Shown: one piece after another, positions 1-6,296 of the stretch
Layout of the letters: every line of letters starts with the position of its first letter
Position numbering within the stretch: position 1 is the first letter of the stretch
Assembly (NCBI GenBank): GCA_018224345.1
Contig: JAGTUW010000375.1
Coordinates: 1-16,230, forward strand
Length of the DNA stretch: 16,230 nt
Source of the DNA: Bacteroidota bacterium
GTDB taxonomy: Bacteria > Bacteroidota > Ignavibacteria > SZUA-365
Direction of reading: 5' to 3'
Program-made: the position numbers and the translations under genes
The notes under the pieces: model-generated
The model's input: only the letters and a program-made list of their open reading frames with translations
Databases searched by the model: none
Told to the model about the DNA's origin: nothing

Positions 1-2
1 CA

Positions 3-962
3 CAGACCATGGGCGACCGTACGCAATATGGTCTCGTCGGCTGCGCATCGGTGGAGGAATACTGGGACAATACGATCAAAAAACACGAGCACACACGTAA
101 GGACAAGGAAGAGGACCGCTGTAATCACGTCCGCATCACGAATGCACACACCGGTCCGATCTTTCTGACCTATCCCGACAACAAGGATATTGATGTCGTT
201 GTCGACAAGATTCGTGAGACCCCACCCACGACCGATCATGTTGCCCCGGACGGGATTCGCCATCAAACCTGGGTGATTGCCGATGCGGATACCATTTCCC
301 GTTTGCGCACTCTTTTCTCTGGCATTCCCTCGCTCTATGTGGCTGATGGGCATCACCGTTCTGCCGCAGCCGCGATTGTCGGGCGGGAACGGGCACAGGC
401 TCATTCCGCACATACTGGAGATGAGGAATACAATTTCTTTCTCGCTGTTTATTTTCCCGCCGGACAACTCCGCATCATGGATTACAATCGTTTGGTGAAA
501 GATCTCAACGGCTTGAGTGAGGAAGAGCTCAAGGCAGCGTTATCCAGGCACTTTACCATGCATCCTGCTGACGGTCCCGTCCATCCACCCAGGAAAGGGA
601 CATTCGGCATGTACCTGAATACCAACTGGTACAGACTTGAAGCGGAACCCGTGCTGCTGCAACAATCTGATCCCGTCCAGCGTCTTGATGTCGCCATCAT
701 GCAGAACAATATTCTCTCACCCATACTCGGTATCACCGATCCGCGAACCGACCGGCGTATCGACTTCGTGGGAGGGATTCGTGGTCTCGATGAACTCGAA
801 CGGCGCGTGCAATCCGGCGAGATGACGGTCGCGTTCAGTATGCATCCGACATCAATAAATGAACTGATGGCCATTGCCGATGCGGGGCAGGTCATGCCTC
901 CCAAATCAACCTGGTTTGAACCCAAACTCCGGGATGGACTCTTCGTGCACTTCCTCGATTAA
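3..962 (+). CDS. DUF1015 family protein, 5' end cut off by the window
   Basis: The frame is open from base 3 and the first ATG (9) sits inside conserved sequence (QTMGDRTQYGLVG), so the true start lies upstream; DUF1015 proteins are usually about 400 residues and about 320 are visible. Counting from the ATG, family hallmarks are HEHTRKDKEEDR (26-37), the YPD motif (55-57), ADGHHRSAAA (112-121) and the C-terminal MPPKSTWFEPKLRDGL (296-311). No signal peptide or membrane segment is visible, so it is probably cytoplasmic. The DGHHR motif resembles the nucleotide-binding motif of the ParB/SerK fold, which makes a nucleotide-dependent or kinase-like role possible but unproven. In Bacteroidetes I recall this family next to serA/serC; those neighbours would be upstream and are not visible here. 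Family call firm, function unknown. Confidence 0.85.
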   Translation, partial: QTMGDRTQYGLVGCASVEEYWDNTIKKHEHTRKDKEEDRCNHVRITNAHTGPIFLTYPDNKDIDVVVDKIRETPPTTDHVAPDGIRHQTWVIADADTISRLRTLFSGIPSLYVADGHHRSAAAAIVGRERAQAHSAHTGDEEYNFFLAVYFPAGQLRIMDYNRLVKDLNGLSEEELKAALSRHFTMHPADGPVHPPRKGTFGMYLNTNWYRLEAEPVLLQQSDPVQRLDVAIMQNNILSPILGITDPRTDRRIDFVGGIRGLDELERRVQSGEMTVAFSMHPTSINELMAIADAGQVMPPKSTWFEPKLRDGLFVHFLD

Positions 963-1007
963 GATTTCATGGGCCATCAGGCAGACCTGAATATGGCTGA
1001 ATGGAAA

Positions 1008-1044
1008 AGAACGACAGTTTGTAATGAACTGTCGTTCTGATTTT
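1008..1044. terminator. Likely bidirectional intrinsic terminator
   Basis: A perfect 12-bp inverted repeat (arm AGAACGACAGTT at 1008-1019, partner AACTGTCGTTCT at 1027-1038) encloses a 7-nt loop. It is followed by GATTTT on the plus strand and preceded by GGAAAA, which gives a T-run on the minus strand. It lies between the convergent DUF1015 gene (ends 962) and the YbbR-domain gene (ends 1118), where one element would serve both. The T-tracts are short (four residues), so termination may be partial. Confidence 0.75.
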
Positions 1045-1117
1045 ACGGTCGGATTATAGTGAGGATTGCGTGGATTTGTCAGCGGTGTTGTCCTGCCAAC
1101 TCTGCGTCACTGACCGC

Positions 1118-2035
1118 TCAACGGCGAATACTGTAACGGATGCTCGGTGGATCGATCCGGAGAAGTTTGACATCAGCGGGAATGTGAACTGTCGGAACGA
1201 TAGAGCCCGAATTATCCGCAAGAATCGCCTCGAAGTCGATTTCCGCTGAAAAATCATCCGAGCTATAGAGTGACAATACATTGACACCACCCCGGACGGA
1301 TATATCAATGCTCTGTCGCTCCAACAACACCTGACGATCATCGGGGAGATGTTTGACCTCGACCTGAATATCGCGGATCCACATATCGGCAAGTTGCTCG
1401 ATCGGGATAAAGAGTGAGACGTTGTCAATATCGGTACGCACGATGCCGGGAAGGGAATCACGCAACGCAACATCCTCTGCGACAGGCAGGGAGAGATCCT
1501 CATAGGATCGACTCTCGATCGGCCAGGACTCAATTTCGCGGAGCACGCTTTCGGCTCCACGCAGTACCACCGAATCCGGCGTCACTTCCGGCTCACGAAC
1601 CAATCCAAATCCTTCCTTGAACGTCATCCGCAATTCGGTAAGACGCAGCGGCACGGACTTCTCCATGAAGCGATCGACCTTTACAAACAGCGTCTCCGGA
1701 TACACACGCAGCGCTGTAACGCCCTGCGGAAGCTGCATCATTTCATTCAACGCCCGATTCGTATGGATGACACCCGCGCGAAGACGCTCCCCCGGGATAT
1801 CGAATGTCAGTTGTTTCCCTGCATTCATGAACAGAAGTTGCCACCCGTCCGCCTGAAACAGAACATTCACCGTCTCGGGTAACGGAGAAACAAGGGCGAT
1901 ATCTTCAGGCATACGGCTCACATCCAGTAGCACGTCGAAACTTGCACGATAGGAGCCACTCATCGTCACCGAAAACCAGAAGGCCATGGCGACGAGCAGG
2001 GAACCGACAAGAATATGGGAGCGACCTTTCAACAT
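1118..2035 (-). CDS. YbbR-domain membrane-anchored protein
   Basis: A 305-residue protein with one N-terminal membrane segment (about residues 8-25, HILVGSLLVAMAFWF) after a basic start, then a long beta-rich region expected outside the cytoplasm. Repeating segments of the type 'VPLRL...' and 'PDSVVLRGAESVLREIESWP' match the YbbR/CdaR repeat. In Firmicutes CdaR regulates a diadenylate cyclase; no cyclase is adjacent here, so that role should not be assumed. I chose ATG 2035 because AAGGT lies about 8 nt upstream and the membrane segment follows at once; in-frame ATG 2050 and GTG 2104 are alternatives that add 5 or 23 residues. It is 100 nt downstream of feoB (31 nt if GTG 2104 is used) with no evident terminator between, so it may be the last gene of the fur-feo unit. 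Family call moderately sure. Confidence 0.7.
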   Translation of the reverse strand: MLKGRSHILVGSLLVAMAFWFSVTMSGSYRASFDVLLDVSRMPEDIALVSPLPETVNVLFQADGWQLLFMNAGKQLTFDIPGERLRAGVIHTNRALNEMMQLPQGVTALRVYPETLFVKVDRFMEKSVPLRLTELRMTFKEGFGLVREPEVTPDSVVLRGAESVLREIESWPIESRSYEDLSLPVAEDVALRDSLPGIVRTDIDNVSLFIPIEQLADMWIRDIQVEVKHLPDDRQVLLERQSIDISVRGGVNVLSLYSSDDFSAEIDFEAILADNSGSIVPTVHIPADVKLLRIDPPSIRYSIRR

Positions 2036-2135
2036 TGCTGGACCTTGCATGACATCTTTCGTAAAGGTACTCTTCCCGGAAGTCACAGTCAAAACAAAAA
2101 TCACATATTCCGCTTGTGACGGGCGGGAGCCATGA

Positions 2136-4172
2136 TCAGATCAGTATCTGTGACACAAGCCCACCAACGGTCATGGCAAGCACAAGACTACCCACCCAGA
2201 TGAGAGCGCCCTCCTTGATCCCGCGTTCCTTGAGCATAACCATCAATGATGCAACACAGGGAACGAAGAGAGTGATGGTGACAAGTGCTGCAACAGTCTG
2301 AAAGGGGTCCAGGTTGAGTTGATACAGTCCCGCAGCACCGAAATCACGCCGGACGAGTCCCATCACAAATGCCGTGGCTGCCTCCCGGGGTAGCTGCAAC
2401 CATTGCACAACCAGAGGTTCCATCGCATCCATAATGTGCTCCAGCGCATTGGTCACCTGAAGGATTCCGACGGTCAATGCACCGATAAAGAACCATGGAC
2501 TTGCTTCCTTCATGAAAAACCAGGTTTTGTAGGAGGTCTTTTTGATCACATTGTTCAACTGTGGCAGGCGCATCATGGGCAGATCGATCAACAGGGGCGA
2601 TGTCTCGCCAGGAAGACTGCGGTTCATGACCGTACCCACAGAGATGAGAAAACTCAGTATGACAAATGTATAAATGAGCGTTGCGGCAGCCCCGGCTGTT
2701 GCCAACAATGCTGCAATGACGCCAAGCTGTGCGGAACAAGGGATAGCCAGTTGCAGAATTGTCGTGGCAATGGTCTTTTCCCTCTGTGTTCCCAACAGAC
2801 GTGTTGTGATCGTCGCCATGGTGACGCAGCCGAAACCGAGAATGATCGGAATAACCGCACGTCCGTTGAGCCCGATGACGCGCAGAAAGCGGTCAACCAA
2901 CGTGGCGAGACGCGGCAGGTACCCGCTGTCCTCAAGTACGGAGAGGGCGAAATAGAACCCCAGGACCAGTGGCAACAGAAGAAACACGAGATAGGTGAGC
3001 GTCATAGTGATGGCACCGAATTCTCCGAAGAAAAGCACCAGCCACACATTGTCATAGTTGAACATGAACTCGGCGCTCTCTCCATCCGCAAATTTCCTGA
3101 CCTCATTCCACAGAACAGGATCCGCACTGAGACCATTGTCAAAACGAAAAGACCGGTTCTCAAGCACATCTCCGGCATAATTGAATACATCAACATCGAC
3201 CGTAGTTGCCGCGTGCTGCGCAACGGATGCTTTGATGTTGAATTCCACGATCTCTCTTCCGATTCGTCCTTCTGTAAATTCAACGACATCCTGCGCAACG
3301 AACACGCCCACAAAATAGTATAGCGCGTAGAGCACAAGAGCGAGAATCGGAAAGCCGAAGATGGGGCTGACCGACCATCGTCCGAGTACTGATGCAACCC
3401 GCCTTCCGGTCTGCACATCCGTAATTGCGCTTTGAAGAATGCGGTTGACGCGATTGCGCCGATCAATATATATTTCCTCCCGGCGACTATGATCAGCCGG
3501 TGCAATCCCGTGCCGAGCAGCGACGATTCCATCCCCTTCCAGAACCATCAGCGCCTCTGCCTGGGATCCAACGACCGCGAGCATCTCATGAAGCTCGGCA
3601 TGTAACGCCTTGTTCTGCCTGCCCTCACACGCCCTGCTCACAAGCTGGTGGATCTCCTCCAACCCCTGTTTCTTGACCGCGACCGTCCCAATGACGGGAA
3701 TCCCCATCTCTTCCTCAAGACGCTTAAGGTCCACGGAAATAGTCTGCCTTCGCGCCTCGTCAAGCATATTGACAATCAGCCCTACCCGCTTCCCCATATC
3801 GATGAGTTGCTGGGTCAGAAACAAATCCCGCTCGAGGTGCACAGCATCAACGATATTGAGAATCACATCGCCGTTAAGAATGATATCGCGTGCGACCCGT
3901 TCTTCGTCGTTGAAGGAAGAAACCCCGTAAATCCCCGGTGTATCATAAAGATCATAGTGCAGATAAGCCGCTTTCGAGACTTCGACCGTCGTACCCGGGA
4001 AATTCGACACATCGACGTACAGCCCGCTCAGATAGTTGAATACGACCGACTTCCCGACATTCGGATTTCCGACCAATACAACTTTGGCCTTCAGCGGATT
4101 GACAGGGAGTGCATCGGTGCGCAGATGTTTGTGCGGCTTGTGTTCTATTTTCGTATCGGAAGTATGCTCCAT
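2136..4172 (-). CDS. feoB: Ferrous iron transporter FeoB, variant pore motif
   Basis: A 678-residue inner-membrane Fe(II) transporter with a cytoplasmic G domain. G-domain motifs are G1 GNPNVGKS (35-42), switch I SNFPGTT (56-62), G3 DTPG (77-80) with the typical FeoB stretch on to FNDEERVARD, and G4 NMLD (135-138). The helical spacer leads to membrane segments starting near residue 270. The membrane core keeps LEDSGYLPR (413-421), GFGC (446-449), IPCSAQLGV (477-485) and FVPCVASL (636-643). The canonical GFGCNVP reads GFGC-VTM here, and the partner motif is PCSAQLGV, marking a divergent FeoB subclass. A hydrophilic stretch of about 80 residues (295-373) follows the first membrane helix. The N-terminus has four His in 16 residues. 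It starts 21 nt after feoA. FeoB identity is firm; metal preference (Fe versus another divalent ion) is not shown by sequence. Confidence 0.95.
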   Translation of the reverse strand: MEHTSDTKIEHKPHKHLRTDALPVNPLKAKVVLVGNPNVGKSVVFNYLSGLYVDVSNFPGTTVEVSKAAYLHYDLYDTPGIYGVSSFNDEERVARDIILNGDVILNIVDAVHLERDLFLTQQLIDMGKRVGLIVNMLDEARRQTISVDLKRLEEEMGIPVIGTVAVKKQGLEEIHQLVSRACEGRQNKALHAELHEMLAVVGSQAEALMVLEGDGIVAARHGIAPADHSRREEIYIDRRNRVNRILQSAITDVQTGRRVASVLGRWSVSPIFGFPILALVLYALYYFVGVFVAQDVVEFTEGRIGREIVEFNIKASVAQHAATTVDVDVFNYAGDVLENRSFRFDNGLSADPVLWNEVRKFADGESAEFMFNYDNVWLVLFFGEFGAITMTLTYLVFLLLPLVLGFYFALSVLEDSGYLPRLATLVDRFLRVIGLNGRAVIPIILGFGCVTMATITTRLLGTQREKTIATTILQLAIPCSAQLGVIAALLATAGAAATLIYTFVILSFLISVGTVMNRSLPGETSPLLIDLPMMRLPQLNNVIKKTSYKTWFFMKEASPWFFIGALTVGILQVTNALEHIMDAMEPLVVQWLQLPREAATAFVMGLVRRDFGAAGLYQLNLDPFQTVAALVTITLFVPCVASLMVMLKERGIKEGALIWVGSLVLAMTVGGLVSQILI

Positions 4173-4193
4173 CTCAGGAACCGGTGCTGGACA

Positions 4194-4412
4194 TTACGGC
4201 TGTGTTATTGTGATACTGCGGGCAAGGTCGCCACTCAACGCGACTTCCTGTCGGCTGAATTCCAGCACAATTGTCCCGCCCGGCAGCTTTTCCAGGCAGA
4301 AGACCACAGCCCCTTCCACCAGTCCAAGGCGAATAAACTGGGAGCGGATATCCCCTGTGGGAAGGCGATCGATCCGACCGCGCATACCCTTCGTCAATGT
4401 ATTCAACGTCAT
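4194..4412 (-). CDS. feoA: FeoA family SH3-like protein
   Basis: A 72-residue soluble protein with the FeoA SH3-like pattern: a GMRGRIDRL start, RLGLVEGAVV in the middle, a PGGTIVLEF turn, then EVALSGDLARSITI at the end. FeoA is a small cytoplasmic partner needed for FeoB-dependent Fe(II) uptake, probably by contacting FeoB. The start at ATG 4412 is fixed by an AAAGGAG Shine-Dalgarno 7 nt upstream; a longer in-frame reading from 4484 adds 24 residues unrelated to the family and overlaps fur. The start is one nucleotide beyond the fur stop codon and its ribosome-binding site lies inside fur, so translation is probably coupled. Confidence 0.93.
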   Translation of the reverse strand: MTLNTLTKGMRGRIDRLPTGDIRSQFIRLGLVEGAVVFCLEKLPGGTIVLEFSRQEVALSGDLARSITITQP

Positions 4413-4413
4413 G

Positions 4414-4860
4414 TCAGGTCTCCTTTCGCGTCCTGCACACGCGACAGACGCCGTAAATGTGCATAACGGTATGTTCGAATCCATAATTCAATGCCTCCGC
4501 CGCGTCGCGGGCAAAACGTTCGACGCGCTTGTCGACAAATTCTTCTATTTTCCCGCATTTTCGGCAGATAACGTGGTGATGATGTTCGGTGCCAAAAACA
4601 ATCTCGTAGCGTGCAAGTCGCTCACCGAAACGGTACCGCGCCACAATCCCGCATTCGGTCAGCTTGTCGAGTGTATTGTACACCGTCGCTCTGGAGACTT
4701 TACTGCCGGCATTTTTCATGCGCAGAAACAATTCATCCGCATCGAAATGGCCGTCACAGTGAATAACCGCCTCGAGTATTTCGAAACGCTCGGGCGTAAT
4801 GCGATAATTATTGCGCTTGAGGTACTGAGTGAAATATTCTTTTGGGTCTGGTGCTGTCAT
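4414..4860 (-). CDS. fur: Fur-family metal-responsive repressor
   Basis: A 148-residue Fur-family regulator. The winged-helix recognition segment is KVSRATVYNTLDKL (54-67). Metal ligands visible are H38 (GHFDADELF), the cluster H93-H96 and H130/H134; two CxxC pairs (C99/C102 and C139/C142) would form the structural zinc site. At the positions where PerR uses Asp (RFDF and VDF in Bacillus subtilis), this protein has Glu (RYEI, E86; IEEF, E106-E107), which favours an iron-sensing Fur over a peroxide-sensing PerR; Zur is less likely given the feo neighbours. It is first in the minus-strand run fur-feoA-feoB. No Shine-Dalgarno precedes ATG 4860; instead an operator-like palindrome begins 4 nt upstream, suggesting autoregulation and a very short leader. 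Confidence 0.92.
   Translation of the reverse strand: MTAPDPKEYFTQYLKRNNYRITPERFEILEAVIHCDGHFDADELFLRMKNAGSKVSRATVYNTLDKLTECGIVARYRFGERLARYEIVFGTEHHHHVICRKCGKIEEFVDKRVERFARDAAEALNYGFEHTVMHIYGVCRVCRTRKET
4420..4426 (-). promoter_or_regulatory. Shine-Dalgarno of feoA, inside the end of fur
   Basis: On the minus strand AAAGGAG is followed by 7 nt and then the ATG at 4412. It decides the feoA start and lies within the last codons of fur, which ends TGA-C-ATG. Ribosomes finishing fur could re-initiate on feoA. Confidence 0.8.
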
Positions 4861-4864
4861 TTCT

Positions 4865-4885
4865 AATTTAGATATAATCTAAATT
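4865..4885. promoter_or_regulatory. Candidate Fur operator (perfect 9-3-9 palindrome)
   Basis: The arms AATTTAGAT (4865-4873) and ATCTAAATT (4877-4885) are perfect inverted repeats with the 3-nt centre ATA. Read with a one-base centre, TTAGATA-T-AATCTAA fits the 7-1-7 layout of Fur/PerR boxes with one mismatched pair. It starts 4 nt upstream of the fur ATG and lies between fur and the divergent dihydrouridine synthase gene. It contains TATAAT on the plus strand (4873-4878), so bound repressor could cover promoter elements. Binding by the adjacent Fur is inferred from location and symmetry. Confidence 0.75.
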
Positions 4886-4973
4886 GAAGATACATGAAAT
4901 TCGAATACAGCGCAAGCGAAAAAGACTGCCTTGTAGGATTTTTCTGTGCCGCTTCGGTGGCCGCTGGTGTCTC

Positions 4974-4987
4974 TTATCCTCGGATAA
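4974..4987. repeat. Short inverted repeat upstream of the dus gene
   Basis: TTATCC (4974-4979) and GGATAA (4982-4987) are perfect inverted arms with a 2-nt centre. The spacing suits a dimeric regulator site better than an RNA hairpin (loop too small). It lies about 90 nt upstream of the chosen dihydrouridine synthase start. A 6-bp palindrome can occur by chance. Confidence 0.25.
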
Positions 4988-5077
4988 AGCGCTGCCCCGG
5001 GAACCATGCAGGCATTCCTTGCAGACGTTCCTTCCATGTTGCCGCTGAGAGAGTACCACTGTATCTTGAATGCTGTG

Positions 5078-6151
5078 ATGAGAACTCAGGGACATATCAT
5101 CGATGCCATCAAGGGAAAGGCGATCCTTGCACCGATGCTGGCGACAACGGACATTCCGTTCCGAATTATCTGCCGTACATTCGGAGCAGCACTCACACTC
5201 ACGGAGATGGTAAGCGCAGCAGGAATACTGCGGGAATCGCCAACTTCATTTCGCAACGCCGTCTTCTCACCCGATGAACATCCGATCGGGATTCAACTCG
5301 TGGCGGCCGACGCCGACACAGTGGCGGCGGCGGCACGGGAACTCCGCCCGTTCAAACCCGACCTCTTCGATATCAATTGCGGTTGCCCGAATGATCGTAT
5401 CTGCGAAGTCGGCGCCGGAGCCCAACTACTTGACGACCTCCCCCGTATGACGCGCCTTCTCTCCGCCGCATCAGAAGCGACGACAATACCAGTGTCAGCG
5501 AAAATACGCATGCGCGGCCATTCACGACTCAGCAATGTCAGGGATATCGCGCGTGCTGCGGAAGACGGTGGAGTTGCTATGATTACCGTGCATGCCCGCG
5601 TGCGTCACGCCCGCTATGACGTCGCGGCGCAATGGGATTCTATCGCAGAAGCTGTCAACAGCGTTGATATCCCTGTCGTGGGAAACGGAGATATTTTTTC
5701 CTCCGCCGATGCCCAGAGGATGATGAGGGAAACGGGATGCTGGGCAGTCATGGTTGCACGAGGCGCACTCGGAACACCATGGATATTCCGCGATATCGCA
5801 GATGGTTATTCCTGTGACATCCAGGAACATGCACCTGACACGGAGGAAATGACCAGACTGGTCTGCACACACATGCAAAGCATGATTGACGAATTCGGCA
5901 GTATCCGTGCCATCCCGCGGATGCGCAAACATGCCATGTGGTACTCCCGTAATTTTGCCGGCATGCCGGCCCTTCGTCATCAACTGTTCTCACAGCAGGA
6001 CCCGCACATCATGATCGAGGAGGTGTGTCGCTTCTTCCGGGGCGCTCCCCCGCACCTCGCACAGGATGATCCACTGCGGGAAGAAATTGAACTTCGTTTC
6101 CGCAAACGCGTTCTCTTCTGGGTACACGAGATCATGCTCACTGAGGGCTGA
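5078..6151 (+). CDS. dus: tRNA-dihydrouridine synthase (DusB-like)
   Basis: A flavin enzyme that reduces specific uridines in tRNA to dihydrouridine with NAD(P)H. From the start at 5078 (357 residues) the TIM-barrel FMN motif APMLATTDIPFR lies at 18-29; the catalytic Cys is C103 in DINCGCPND, with a second Cys two residues earlier where DusB usually has Met; the conserved Lys is in AKIRMR (K142), the His in ITVHAR (H172), and FMN-phosphate contacts are GNGDIFSSADA (202-212) and VARGALGTPWIF (226-237). The C-terminal helical tRNA-binding domain has RKHAMWY. No strong ribosome-binding site marks the start; ATG 5006 would add 24 residues outside the conserved fold. Exact target positions (DusB versus DusA/C) cannot be read from sequence. 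It is divergent from fur. Confidence 0.9.
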   Translation: MRTQGHIIDAIKGKAILAPMLATTDIPFRIICRTFGAALTLTEMVSAAGILRESPTSFRNAVFSPDEHPIGIQLVAADADTVAAAARELRPFKPDLFDINCGCPNDRICEVGAGAQLLDDLPRMTRLLSAASEATTIPVSAKIRMRGHSRLSNVRDIARAAEDGGVAMITVHARVRHARYDVAAQWDSIAEAVNSVDIPVVGNGDIFSSADAQRMMRETGCWAVMVARGALGTPWIFRDIADGYSCDIQEHAPDTEEMTRLVCTHMQSMIDEFGSIRAIPRMRKHAMWYSRNFAGMPALRHQLFSQQDPHIMIEEVCRFFRGAPPHLAQDDPLREEIELRFRKRVLFWVHEIMLTEG

Positions 6152-6296
6152 TAATTGCCGTCACCTGCAATGCTTTTTTTGCGTACCTTTAATATTACTG
6201 TTTTTCTTCCCTGGTGTTAATCCCGGCAGATAATCGTGCCCTGCACCGGCGGAAGTGAAATATGGATGTACCAATTCGTTCAGAGAGGCGACCACT

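Noticed and set aside
2403..3323. A 306-codon plus-strand open frame opposite feoB
   Set aside because: Antisense to the conserved FeoB membrane core, low-complexity composition rich in charged and Cys/His residues, no family match.
4414..4860. The Fur-family protein as PerR or Zur
   Set aside because: Glu replaces both Asp positions that mark PerR, and the feo genes follow directly, so Fur is the better reading.
3648..4866. Overlapping plus-strand open frames opposite feoB, feoA and fur
   Set aside because: The minus-strand genes are unambiguous families with intact motifs; these frames are shadows.
4873..4878. TATAAT as a plus-strand -10 box for dus
   Set aside because: It is part of the palindrome's centre, and no -35 element is found at suitable spacing; I keep it only as a remark within the operator.
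4894..5277. Plus-strand frame starting after the Fur-box region, overlapping dus
   Set aside because: Most of it overlaps dus in another frame; there is no Shine-Dalgarno and no domain. Only the upstream third is free of dus.
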